The position numbers were made by a program, and so were the translations under genes. The notes under the pieces were generated by a model. That model saw nothing but the letters and a program-made list of their open reading frames with translations. It was not told the origin of the DNA and made no database searches. Shown one piece after another: positions 17,821 to 25,954 of a DNA stretch of 64,000 nt. Location of the stretch: assembly GCF_006704125.1 (NCBI RefSeq), contig NZ_VIGH01000005.1, forward strand, positions 248,001 through 312,000, in the 5' to 3' direction. Source of the stretch: Rhodococcus spelaei (GTDB taxonomy: Bacteria > Actinomycetota > Actinomycetes > Mycobacteriales > Mycobacteriaceae). How positions within the stretch are numbered: the stretch's first letter is position 1; each line of letters starts with the position of its first letter.

Positions 17821-19271
17821 ACCCGTGCGGGTGTGAGTTCCCCGGCGTCGGTGTCGGCTCCGACCGCGACCGGCGCCGGCACACGGCGGGGGATGAAGTA
17901 CGCGACCAGCAGGGCCAGGAGCGCAGCCCCCGCGCCGATCAGGAAGGTCGTCACGAATGCCGCGTGGGTGGGTACCTCGGCCGGCCCGAACGGCTTGGTC
18001 ATGTTGGTGAGCACGACCGTCATGACCGCCGCCGCGAACGAGGTGCCGACCGAGCGCATCAGTGAATTCAGGCCGTTGGCTGCCCCGGTCTCGTGCAGGG
18101 GAACCGCGCTCATGATCAGGGCCGGCATCGCTGCGTACGAGATGCCGATGCCCGCGCCGATGACCGTGGACACCAGTGCGATCTGCCAGATCGCGCTCAT
18201 CGCGAATGCGCCGATGAGGTAGCCCGCGGTGATGACGGCAGTGCCGACCATCAGCGTCACGCGGGGGCCGTAGCGGCCGGTGATCCGGGCAGACACCGGC
18301 GAGAGCAGCATCATCACCACGCCGGCCGGGGCCATGCACAGTCCGGCGACGACCATCGTCTGACCGAGGCCGTAGCCGGTCTCGACCGGTGACTGCAGCA
18401 GCTGCGGCACAGTCAACGACGTTGCGTACATGGCGAATCCGGCCAGGATCGAGGCGACGTTGGTCAGCAGGACCGTCGGTGACGCGGAGGTGCGCAGGTC
18501 CACCAGCGGCTCGGCGGTGCGCAGTTCGACGGCACCCCACACCGCGAAGACCACCACCGACGCCGCGAACAGGCCGAGCGTGAGGGGGCTGGTCCAGCCC
18601 CACTGGGCGCCCTTGGTCAACGGCATCAGCAGCGCGACCAGGCCGACCGCCAGCCCGACCGCGCCGAAGTAGTCGAACCGCCCGGGACTGCGGACCGAGG
18701 ACTCGGGGAGGACCACCGCGAGTGCGACCGCGGCGACCGCGCCGAGGCCGGCTGCGGTCCAGAACAGCACGTGCCAGCTGTAGTTCTGCGCGGTCCACGC
18801 CGCGAGCGGCATGCCGACGGCGCCGCCGACACCCATGGTCGCGCTCATCACGGAGATCGCGCTCGCGACCCGCTCGCGGGGCAGTTCGTCGCGCAGGATG
18901 CTGATTCCGAGCGGGATCACGCCGGTGGCCGCGCCCTGCAGGACCCGACCGATCAGGACCGGCGCCACCGAGCTGCTGAGCGCGCACACGACCGAACCGG
19001 TCACCAGTAGGCCCATGGAGATCAGGATCATCCGGCGCTTGCCGAACATGTCGCCGAGCCGGCCCGCGACGGGGGTGACGATTGCGGCCGCCAGCAGGGT
19101 CGACGTGACCACCCAGGAGGCCGTGGACGTCGAGGTGTGCAGCAGGTCGGGGAGCGTGTGAATGAGCGGGACCACGAGGGTCTGCATCAGCGACACCACG
19201 ATGCCGGTGAAGGCGAGGGTCGGGAGGACGAGGCGCTGAGTGCGCTGTTTGATCACGTATGCACTGTACAT
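17817..19271 (-). CDS. MFS drug efflux transporter (DHA2/EmrB-QacA type)
   Basis: About 484 residues with 14 predicted helices, typical of the proton-coupled DHA2 drug exporters. Motif A is present as GRLGDMFGKRRMIL after the second helix, and the fifth-helix motif C-like stretch is GVGGAVGMPLAAW. Start is uncertain: ATG 19271 is chosen; ATG 19289 and GTG 19256 are in frame, and none has a clear ribosome binding site. It is divergent from a MarR gene; the shared spacer carries a perfect palindrome just upstream of, or overlapping, the start. It likely exports a hydrophobic drug or metabolite and is repressed by that MarR protein. Confidence 0.9.
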   Translation of the reverse strand: MYSAYVIKQRTQRLVLPTLAFTGIVVSLMQTLVVPLIHTLPDLLHTSTSTASWVVTSTLLAAAIVTPVAGRLGDMFGKRRMILISMGLLVTGSVVCALSSSVAPVLIGRVLQGAATGVIPLGISILRDELPRERVASAISVMSATMGVGGAVGMPLAAWTAQNYSWHVLFWTAAGLGAVAAVALAVVLPESSVRSPGRFDYFGAVGLAVGLVALLMPLTKGAQWGWTSPLTLGLFAASVVVFAVWGAVELRTAEPLVDLRTSASPTVLLTNVASILAGFAMYATSLTVPQLLQSPVETGYGLGQTMVVAGLCMAPAGVVMMLLSPVSARITGRYGPRVTLMVGTAVITAGYLIGAFAMSAIWQIALVSTVIGAGIGISYAAMPALIMSAVPLHETGAANGLNSLMRSVGTSFAAAVMTVVLTNMTKPFGPAEVPTHAAFVTTFLIGAGAALLALLVAYFIPRRVPAPVAVGADTDAGELTPARV

Positions 19272-19273
19272 AG

Positions 19274-19292
19274 AATATGCAACATGCATATT
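19274..19292. promoter_or_regulatory. MarR operator palindrome
   Basis: Arms AATATGC (19274-19280) and GCATATT (19286-19292) are exact complements around a 5-base spacer. The site is AT-rich in very GC-rich surroundings and lies between the divergent MFS and MarR genes, the standard position and size of a MarR dimer site. Binding is inferred. Confidence 0.72.
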
Positions 19293-19341
19293 GTTATGTG
19301 GAGTGGGACGCATCACCCCGAGGTGGCGCTGTGATGCAAAA

Positions 19342-19839
19342 ATGACCGCGATGGAATCGGACAAGAGGGACCCAGCGGCGTCGGGGCCGATCGGTACGAG
19401 CTGGCGGCTCGAGCGCGAGATCGTCTTGTTGGCCCGCCACACGGCGCTGGTCAACAAGAACCGGGTGGTCGGTCAGGATCTGGACCGTTCGGCCTACCTA
19501 CTGCTCGGCAGGCTCGAACTCAGTGAGCCGATGACGCTGAAGGATCTCGCCGACGCCTTCGGGCTCGACGTGTCGACGGTGAATCGGCAGACCGCGGCCC
19601 TGCTGCGCCAAGGCTTGGCCGAACGCATCGCGGACCCGGACGGTGGCACGGCACGCAAGCTTCGCCCCACCGCCGAGGGGCTCCGGGTGCTGCAGTCGGA
19701 CCGGCAGCGCAACGTCGACGGGATCGACGCACTCGTCGCGGAGTGGGACGAGCGGGACCGCCGGGACCTGGTGGCGCTGCTGCGGAAGCTGAACGAGGAG
19801 ATCGAGCAGCGCCAGGGCGTGAGCTGGCCGCGGGACTGA
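19342..19839 (+). CDS. MarR-family repressor
   Basis: About 165 residues (ATG 19342; ATG 19351 also possible). The winged helix is clear: LLGRLELSEPMTLKDLADAFG, then LDVSTVNRQTAALLRQGLAER with the wing ADPDGGTARKLRPTAEG. N- and C-terminal helices form the dimer domain. Divergent position from an MFS exporter and the 19-base palindrome between them make autorepression and efflux control likely. The inducer is unknown. Confidence 0.9.
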   Translation: MTAMESDKRDPAASGPIGTSWRLEREIVLLARHTALVNKNRVVGQDLDRSAYLLLGRLELSEPMTLKDLADAFGLDVSTVNRQTAALLRQGLAERIADPDGGTARKLRPTAEGLRVLQSDRQRNVDGIDALVAEWDERDRRDLVALLRKLNEEIEQRQGVSWPRD

Positions 19840-19873
19840 CCGCGGCCGGCCCACCCGATCCGCTTCCACCCGG

Positions 19874-19888
19874 GGCTGAAAATCAGCC
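19874..19888. terminator. Short hairpin behind marR
   Basis: GGCTGA (19874-19879) and TCAGCC (19883-19888) pair around AAA, 35 bases after the marR stop. There is no U-tract, so it could be a weak terminator or a protein-binding dyad for the SDR promoter that follows (CTGACA at 19896 and TACGGT at 19918, 16-base spacing). Confidence 0.35.
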
Positions 19889-19965
19889 ACTTGACCTGAC
19901 ACTGCTCCCGATGCTTGTACGGTGCAGTCGATCCGAATCGACGAGCATGTGGGGAGAGCTACTTC

Positions 19966-20859
19966 ATGGGTATCAACGAGGGACGCGTCGTCATCGTGAC
20001 CGGCGCGGCTGGGGGTATCGGCCGGGAGCACGCACTCGAATTCGCAAGGCAGGGAGCGAAGGTCGTGGTCAACGACCTCGGCCCGGCCGAGGCCGTCGTC
20101 GAGGAGATCAAGGCGCTCGGCGGCGAGGCCGTCGCGAACAAGGACGACATCTCGGACTTCGAGGGCGCGGGTCGTCTGGTGCGCACCGCGATCGAGACCT
20201 TCGGCACGCTCAACGTCCTGGTCAACAACGCGGGCATCCTGCGGGACAAGATGTTCGTGAACATGACCGTCGACCAGTGGGACGACATCATGCGGGTGCA
20301 CCTGCGCGGGACCTTCGCGCCCTCGCAGCACGCGGCGGCGTACTGGCGCGAGCAGCACAAGGCGGGCACGCCGGTCGCGCATCCGCGCATCGTCAACACG
20401 TCGTCGCCGTCCGGGTTGTACGGCAACGTCGGCCAGACGAACTACGGCGCAGCGAAGGCGGGAATCGCGGCGTTCACCGTGATCCTCGCGGACGAGTTGG
20501 CCCGCCTCGGCGTCACGGTCAACGCCATCGCGCCCACCGCGCTGACCCAGATGACCGCGGGGCTGGAGGGTTTCGTCGCTGCCGCGGAAGCAGAGAAGGC
20601 GCGCACCGGGTTCGATGCGGCCGCGCCGGGCAACATCTCGCCGACTGTGGTGTGGCTCGGCTCCCCGGAGTCCGACGGCATCACCGGCCGCATCTTCAAC
20701 GTGCACGGCGGTTCGATCAGCGTCGCAGAGACGTGGGTCGCCGGTCCCGGCGTGTCCAAGGACGCGCGGTGGGATCCGGCGGAGTTGGGCGAGGTCATCC
20801 CCGCACTGGTCGCGCAGGCTCGCCCGAACTCCGACATGCTGGGCAATCCCCGCTCCTAG
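19966..20859 (+). CDS. Short-chain dehydrogenase/reductase, hydroxyacyl-CoA/hydroxysteroid type
   Basis: 297 residues starting at the ATG preceded by GGGGAGAG. Nucleotide-binding TGAAGGIG is at residues 12-19, the NNAG motif at 87-90, and the catalytic set is S146/S147, Y160 and K164 (YGAAK). The sequence VVVNDLG after the first Rossmann strand and the long C-terminal extension resemble the dehydrogenase half of peroxisomal-type multifunctional enzymes and mycobacterial 3-hydroxyacyl-CoA or hydroxysteroid dehydrogenases. The stop shares CTAG with the stop of the convergent regulator gene. A role in fatty acid or steroid side-chain oxidation is inferred. Confidence 0.9.
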   Translation: MGINEGRVVIVTGAAGGIGREHALEFARQGAKVVVNDLGPAEAVVEEIKALGGEAVANKDDISDFEGAGRLVRTAIETFGTLNVLVNNAGILRDKMFVNMTVDQWDDIMRVHLRGTFAPSQHAAAYWREQHKAGTPVAHPRIVNTSSPSGLYGNVGQTNYGAAKAGIAAFTVILADELARLGVTVNAIAPTALTQMTAGLEGFVAAAEAEKARTGFDAAAPGNISPTVVWLGSPESDGITGRIFNVHGGSISVAETWVAGPGVSKDARWDPAELGEVIPALVAQARPNSDMLGNPRS

Positions 20860-21731
20860 TGCGCCTGCCGCCCGAGCAGGTCGAGTGCGAAGTCTGCGTA
20901 CTCGTCGGCGATCTGCTCGGGCGTGGAGGGCCCACCGATCCGGAACCATTGCGGCAGCGACGTGCACATCGTCGCGATCGCCCGCCCGGCGTCGCGGGGA
21001 TGCGCGGTCGTGAGGTGTCCACCTGCGACGCCGGCGTCGATCTCGGCGTCGAGCAGGTACTGAATCCGGTTTCGTGAGTGAGCGATTCGACTCCGGTTCG
21101 CCGGCTGCAGGCTGCGCATCTCGCTGGCGCCGATGAAGGCCAGCGCCCGCCGATGGGTGTGGAAGAGGGCGAGGGCCGTCACGATCAGACCCACCCGCTC
21201 GACCGCGGTGGCGCCCTCGTCGCGCGCGGCCCGCACGCGCCAGTGCAGTTCGTCCATTGTCAGGTCGAGTGCGCGCACCAGCAGGTCCTGCTTGTCCCGG
21301 TAGTGGTGATAGACGCCGGGAACGCTGATCCCCGCACGCTGGGCGATCGAGCGCATCGTCGCGCCGTGATATCCGGTGTCGACGAACGCATCGATGGCGG
21401 CGGCCAGCACCGGGTCGATCGGGAGTGTGGGGAACTCCCGCCAGTGCCCGGCCGAGTGTGCAGTTGCCGTCGTCGATCCTGGGGTTTCGTCCCGGTATGT
21501 GCGCACTCGTCGGGGGCGGGCGGCGCCGGAGCCGAGCAGATGGGAGGCGGTCGTGCCGAGGGCGATGGCGAGGGCGTCCAGTCGCTCGACGGAGATTCCG
21601 GTCTTGCCGTTCTCGATCGCGCTGAGTGTGCCGGGACTGATCGACAGTCGACGGGCTACCTCACGCAGCGTCAGCCCCGCGGACAGTCGCGCCTGCCGTA
21701 CCGACTGCGCCACCCGTGACGGGTCACTCAT
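20856..21731 (-). CDS. Double-HTH regulator: XRE domain fused to TetR domain
   Basis: 291 residues with two DNA-binding domains. Residues ~7-66 form an XRE/Cro-type helix-turn-helix (SVRQARLSAGLTLREVARRL, SISPGTLSAIENGKTGIS). After a linker, residues ~95-285 are a TetR protein (AIDAFVDTGYHGATMRSIAQ, AGISVPGVYHHYRDKQDLL, then a helical domain). A few actinobacterial regulators share this build. It is divergent from an acyl-CoA dehydrogenase/phosphotransferase pair. A perfect 21-base palindrome sits 20 bases upstream of its start, probably its operator. The ligand is likely an acyl-CoA; inferred. Confidence 0.88.
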   Translation of the reverse strand: MSDPSRVAQSVRQARLSAGLTLREVARRLSISPGTLSAIENGKTGISVERLDALAIALGTTASHLLGSGAARPRRVRTYRDETPGSTTATAHSAGHWREFPTLPIDPVLAAAIDAFVDTGYHGATMRSIAQRAGISVPGVYHHYRDKQDLLVRALDLTMDELHWRVRAARDEGATAVERVGLIVTALALFHTHRRALAFIGASEMRSLQPANRSRIAHSRNRIQYLLDAEIDAGVAGGHLTTAHPRDAGRAIATMCTSLPQWFRIGGPSTPEQIADEYADFALDLLGRQAH

Positions 21732-21750
21732 CCCGACCTCCTCGGCTTCG

Positions 21751-21771
21751 TTGTTCAGTAATTCTGAACAA
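21751..21771. promoter_or_regulatory. Palindromic operator of the XRE-TetR regulator
   Basis: TTGTTCAG (21751-21758) and CTGAACAA (21764-21771) are exact 8-bp complements around TAATT. The site is 20 bases upstream of the regulator start and 28 bases upstream of the -35 element of the divergent fadE promoter. Binding inferred from position and symmetry. Confidence 0.72.
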
Positions 21772-21798
21772 CGGCACTGTACCGTCTGATGAATTGCT

Positions 21799-21827
21799 TT
21801 GACACAGCACGGCTGCGTGTGTAATCG
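21799..21827 (+). promoter_or_regulatory. Sigma-70-type promoter of the fadE-phosphotransferase pair
   Basis: TTGACA (21799-21804) and TAATCG (21822-21827) are separated by exactly 17 bases, 57 bases before the GTG start of fadE. The -35 is a full consensus, rare in DNA of this base composition. The -10 is imperfect. Confidence 0.55.
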
Positions 21828-21883
21828 TCGGCGTCAAGGGTGCCGAGCGATCGTTCGGGCCGTGCGTGAGGCGAGGAGCTGCC

Positions 21884-23092
21884 GTGACGATCGACCTGAG
21901 GTACTCAGCCGAGGTCCTGGCGTTGATCGAACGCACCCGAACCTTCACCCGCGACGTGGTGCTGCCGATCGAGGACGCGCACGGAGGTGACATCACGGCG
22001 GCCGGCGGCGACGAGCTGCGGACGCGGTTGCAGCAGGCCGCGAAGGACGCCGGGGTGTTCGCGCCGCACGCGCCGGTGGAGTTCGGTGGCCACGGGTTGA
22101 ACATGTCCGACCGCGCGCCGGTTTTCGAGGAGGCCGGCTACTCGCTGTTCGGGCCTACGGCTCTGAACATCGCCGCGCCCGACGAGGGTAACGTGCACAT
22201 GCTCGCGCATATCGCGAACCCGGAACAGAAGCAGCAGTACCTCGCTCCGCTCGCCCGCGGCGACGTCCGCTCTGCCTTCGCGATGACCGAGCCGGCGCCG
22301 GGCGCGGGCTCGGACCCCTCCGCGTTGACCACCAGGGCCATGCGAGCCGACGGTGGCTGGCGGATCAACGGCCACAAGTGGTTCATCACCGGTGCCGACG
22401 GCGCGGGTTTCTTCATCATCATGGCGCGCACCGCGGGCGAACCGGGCGACCGAGGCGGGGCCACGATGTTCCTCGCGCCTGCCGACGCGCCGGGGCTCCG
22501 GGTCGGCAGGCACATCGACACCCTCGACCGGGCGATGATCGGCGGTCACTGCGAGGTCTTCTTCGAGGACCTGCTCGTCCCCGAGTCCGCGGTACTCGGC
22601 GAGGTCGATCGCGGATTCGAGTACGCCCAGGTGCGGCTCGGCCCGGCCCGGATGACGCACGTCATGCGCTGGCTCGGCGCCGCGCGTCGCGGGCACGACG
22701 TCGCGGTGGCCCGGGTCGCCGAGCGAGAGGGATTCGGCAGCCGTCTCGGCGACCTCGGTATGGTCCAGAAGATGGTGGCCGACAACGAGATCGACATCGC
22801 TGCCACGAGGGCGTTGCTTGTCCGCGCCTGCTGGGAACTCGACTGCGGCGAGCCGGCGTCCAACGCGACCGCCATCGCGAAGACCTTTGCGGCCGAGGCG
22901 ATCTTCCGGATCGTGGACCGCAGCATTCAGATGTGCGGCGGCATGGGTGTTTCCGCCGACCTTCCGCTCGCCCGGCTGTCCCGGGAGGTTCGACCGTTCC
23001 GGGTGTACGACGGCCCCTCCGAGGTGCACCGCTGGGCCATCGCCAAGCGCGTCGTCGGTGCGGCCAAGCGTGCGCTGGCCGAGCAGCGATGA
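21884..23092 (+). CDS. Acyl-CoA dehydrogenase (FadE)
   Basis: 402 residues from the GTG at 21884, five bases after GAGGAG. Motifs: SAFAMTEPAPGAGSDPSAL (FAD/substrate loop), WRINGHKWFITGADG, FEDLLVPESAVLGE, and IQMCGGMGVSADLPLARLSR near the C-terminus, ending with YDGPSEVHRWAIAKR. The last motif has Gly-Pro-Ser where short-chain enzymes have Glu-Gly-Thr, as in the ACAD10/ACAD11-like branch, so the base is probably the residue in the helix-G region. The stop overlaps the next start (ATGA); pairing with an aminoglycoside-phosphotransferase-like gene matches the ACAD10/11 domain pair, which acts on 4-hydroxyacyl-CoAs. Substrate inferred only loosely. Confidence 0.9.
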   Translation: MTIDLRYSAEVLALIERTRTFTRDVVLPIEDAHGGDITAAGGDELRTRLQQAAKDAGVFAPHAPVEFGGHGLNMSDRAPVFEEAGYSLFGPTALNIAAPDEGNVHMLAHIANPEQKQQYLAPLARGDVRSAFAMTEPAPGAGSDPSALTTRAMRADGGWRINGHKWFITGADGAGFFIIMARTAGEPGDRGGATMFLAPADAPGLRVGRHIDTLDRAMIGGHCEVFFEDLLVPESAVLGEVDRGFEYAQVRLGPARMTHVMRWLGAARRGHDVAVARVAEREGFGSRLGDLGMVQKMVADNEIDIAATRALLVRACWELDCGEPASNATAIAKTFAAEAIFRIVDRSIQMCGGMGVSADLPLARLSREVRPFRVYDGPSEVHRWAIAKRVVGAAKRALAEQR

Positions 23093-24111
23093 GTCTGCCG
23101 GGCATGGACGTCGGCGCATTGCGGACGTTCCTCGTGGAGGAGGGCATCGACCTGCGTGGTGAACTGCGGGTCGAGTTGGTCAGCGGCGGTCGTTCGAACC
23201 TGACCTTCAAGGCGTACGACGACGAGAACACCTGGATCGTTCGCCGTCCACCGGTCAGCGGGTTGACGCCGTCGGCGCACGACATGGCACGCGAGTACAC
23301 GGTCGCCCGAGGCCTGCAGGGCACGGCGGTCCCGGTCGCGCGGACGGTCGCATTCGACGAGCAGGGGCGTGCGCTGGGTGCGCCCATGACGGTGGTCGAG
23401 TTCGTGGACGGTCGGGTGGTGCGCGACGCTGCCGACCTGTCCGTGCTCACCGACACCCAGGTGCGGGCGAGTGCGCACGCACTGGTCGGGGTGCTTGCGG
23501 ATCTGCACGCCGTGGACTACCAGGCCGCCGGACTCGGAACCTTCGGCAGGCCAGAGGGATTCGTCGCCCGGCAGGTGAAACTGTGGGCCGGTCAGTGGGA
23601 GCGGGTCAAGACCAGGGAGCTGCCCGACGTCGCGGCTCTGCACGCGGCGCTCGCCGAGTCGGTCCCACGGTCTGCGGCGGCGTCGATCGTGCACGGTGAC
23701 TTCCGTATCGACAACACGATTCTCGACGCCGCCGACCCGACGGTGGTTCGTGCGGTGGTCGACTGGGAGCTGTCCACACTCGGCGATCCCCTCACCGACG
23801 TCGCGCTGATGTGTGTGTACCGGTCGCCGGTGTTCGATCTGGTGCTCGGCATGGATGCGGCATGGACCAGCGCCCGGTTGCCCTCGGCGGACGAGCTGGC
23901 GCAGGCCTACGCGACCGCGTCGGGCCGGGACCTGGGGGAGTGGAATTTCTACCTCGCGCTCGCGAACTTCAAGCTCGGCGTGATCGGTGAGGGCATCACC
24001 CATCGGGCCCGGCAGGGGTCGAGTGCGGGCAGCGGCGCCGAACACGCGGCCGAGGCCACACCCGAGTTCATGGCCGCCGGCCTACGTGCGATCAGTGAAG
24101 TGGCGTCGTGA
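23089..24111 (+). CDS. APH-family phosphotransferase (ACAD10/11-type kinase partner)
   Basis: 340 residues, aminoglycoside phosphotransferase/choline kinase fold. The catalytic loop HGDFRIDN is at residues 202-209, followed by the metal site VVDWELSTLGDPLTDV. The N-terminal lobe has SGGRSNLTFKAYD. It overlaps fadE by ATGA. Human ACAD10/ACAD11 carry both an APH-like kinase and an acyl-CoA dehydrogenase domain and turn 4-hydroxyacyl-CoA into enoyl-CoA through a phosphorylated intermediate. The bacterial gene pair may do the same with separate proteins. It is not likely an antibiotic-resistance gene. Confidence 0.88.
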   Translation: MSLPGMDVGALRTFLVEEGIDLRGELRVELVSGGRSNLTFKAYDDENTWIVRRPPVSGLTPSAHDMAREYTVARGLQGTAVPVARTVAFDEQGRALGAPMTVVEFVDGRVVRDAADLSVLTDTQVRASAHALVGVLADLHAVDYQAAGLGTFGRPEGFVARQVKLWAGQWERVKTRELPDVAALHAALAESVPRSAAASIVHGDFRIDNTILDAADPTVVRAVVDWELSTLGDPLTDVALMCVYRSPVFDLVLGMDAAWTSARLPSADELAQAYATASGRDLGEWNFYLALANFKLGVIGEGITHRARQGSSAGSGAEHAAEATPEFMAAGLRAISEVAS

Positions 24112-24238
24112 AGTTGGGAATGTGATGTCCATGTCCAATCGGTACCGTCTGACGAATTCATGTGTGTCGGCCCGGCAGTCGGATGTAGCGTAGAGCTGTC
24201 ATGTGACGAGTTACCCGACTCTTCGGAGGGCGGTCCTC

Positions 24239-25903
24239 ATGGCGCCAGTCGGTTCGTTCAACAGCGGCGACACCGCGTGGGTTCTGCTCTGCGCAGCGCT
24301 CGTCCTGTTCATGGTTCCCGGGTTGGCCTTCTTTTACGCGGGGCTGGTTCGGGGTACCGGCGCGCTGGTGATGATCCAACAGAATCTGATACCGCTGGGC
24401 ATCGTCACCCTCACCTGGATCGTGTTCGGCTACAGCCTCGCGTTCAGCAACGACCTCGGCCGCGGCATCGTCGGTGATCTCGAATTGTTCGGTCTGCACC
24501 ACCTGGACACCGCGCCCGCCCCTGCCATGCACGCTGTCGTCGCCGGCGTCGCGATCCCGACACTGGCCTTCGTCGCCTATCAGATGATGTTCGCGATCAT
24601 CACCCCCGCCCTGATCACCGGCGCCACTGCACATCGGCTCAAGCCGCTGGGCTGGGCGGTAATGCTGGCGATCTGGTCGATTGTCGTCTATCCGCCGATC
24701 GCGCACTGGCTGTTCAACCCGCACGGCTGGCTCGCCGCACGGGGGGCCCAGGACTGGGCGGGCGGGATCGTCGTGCACGCATCCGCGGGCGCCGCGGCGC
24801 TGGCAATTCTGTTGGTGGTCGGTAAGCGTCCAGGCTGGCCGAGAGCCGTGGCGGTTCCGCACTCGCTGCCGTTGGCGCTCCTCGGAGGGGGCATTCTGTG
24901 GTTCGGCTGGTTCGGATTCAACGCGGGAGACGGACTCCAGGCCAACGGGGTTGCTGCGCAGGCACTGTTGAACACGCATGTCGCGGCCGCCGCGGGGATG
25001 TGCGTCTGGTTGGTGGTCGAGCGGATCACCGAGAGGCACGCCACCGCGATCGGAGGTATCACCGGTGCGGTGGCGGGCCTGGCGACCATCACCCCGTGCG
25101 CGGGCTACGTGAGCACGCTCTCGGCGCTGCTGATCGGCGCGATCGCCGGGCTGGTGTGCCACTGGGCCCTGCGGTTGAAGTCGATCTTCCGATTCGACGA
25201 TGCCCTCGACGTGATCGCCGTGCACTTCGTCGGCGGCGTCCTCGGTTCGCTGTTGGTCGGGTTCTTCGGCGAGAACGCGATCAACTCGGTCGGCCGAGAC
25301 GGGCTCTTCTTCGGTGGCGGAGTGGCACTGCTCGGTGAGCAGTGCCTGGCGCTGATCTGCGTGATCGCCTTCTCGTTCGTCCTGACCTGGCTGATCGCGA
25401 TGGGCGTCGAGAAGACGTTCGGACTCCGGCTCGCGCCCGAGGACCAGGCGGGTATCGACGAGCGGCAACAGGGTATGGACGCGTACCACATCAATCCGGC
25501 GTTCCTGGTCGGCGGGGAGTCCGCCGCGGCGGTCGCCACAGCGCCGCCGCAGGCCGACCTCGCGATCGAGCCCGCTGCCGAGCACCACCTGATCACCGTC
25601 GTACTCGAGACCGTCGACTCCGGCGGGCTGCGGGCCGCACTGCTGGACGCAGGCGCGGAGTCGATCGTGGTCAGCGAGGCGAACGCGACCGATCCGAACA
25701 CCGGGTCGAGGCAGTTCCGCGGCCGGAGCGAGGAAGTCGCCTTCTCGGAGCGGTTGCGAGTCGAGGTGCTGGCGCCGCAGGACCGGGCCGGTGCGGTGCT
25801 GGCGGCACTCAACCGGTACTCCTCGGGCCGGCGGTCCGGGTTCGTTCAACAGACCGTACATCCGCTGCACGGATCAGGCTCGGTGACGGCATCCGGAGGC
25901 TGA
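24239..25903 (+). CDS. amt: Ammonium transporter fused to a C-terminal PII-like domain
   Basis: 554 residues; ATG 24239 follows GGAGG by nine bases. Residues 1 to ~425 are an Amt channel with 11 helices: FFYAGLVRG in helix 1, AHWLFNPHGW, then GGIVVHASAG with the first pore histidine, WFGWFGFNAGDGL, and AVHFVGG with the second pore-type histidine. After a ~25-residue linker, residues ~449-540 resemble a PII protein: LITVVLETVDSGGLRAALLD, then IVVSEA, FRGRSEEVAF and LRVEVLAPQDRAGAVLAAL. The PII uridylylation tyrosine is Phe here (FRG instead of YRG) and the B-loop TGxxGDGKIF is absent. It begins the urease island, 51 bases before ureA. Confidence 0.9.
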   Translation: MAPVGSFNSGDTAWVLLCAALVLFMVPGLAFFYAGLVRGTGALVMIQQNLIPLGIVTLTWIVFGYSLAFSNDLGRGIVGDLELFGLHHLDTAPAPAMHAVVAGVAIPTLAFVAYQMMFAIITPALITGATAHRLKPLGWAVMLAIWSIVVYPPIAHWLFNPHGWLAARGAQDWAGGIVVHASAGAAALAILLVVGKRPGWPRAVAVPHSLPLALLGGGILWFGWFGFNAGDGLQANGVAAQALLNTHVAAAAGMCVWLVVERITERHATAIGGITGAVAGLATITPCAGYVSTLSALLIGAIAGLVCHWALRLKSIFRFDDALDVIAVHFVGGVLGSLLVGFFGENAINSVGRDGLFFGGGVALLGEQCLALICVIAFSFVLTWLIAMGVEKTFGLRLAPEDQAGIDERQQGMDAYHINPAFLVGGESAAAVATAPPQADLAIEPAAEHHLITVVLETVDSGGLRAALLDAGAESIVVSEANATDPNTGSRQFRGRSEEVAFSERLRVEVLAPQDRAGAVLAALNRYSSGRRSGFVQQTVHPLHGSGSVTASGG

Positions 25904-25954
25904 CCAGCCGCCGGGTCTGCAGTCCGAACAGTCACACGGGTAAGGGAGATCGGG

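Noticed and set aside
23089-24111. Antibiotic-resistance aminoglycoside phosphotransferase
   Set aside because: Overlap with an acyl-CoA dehydrogenase and the ACAD10/11 domain pairing point to acyl-CoA metabolism.
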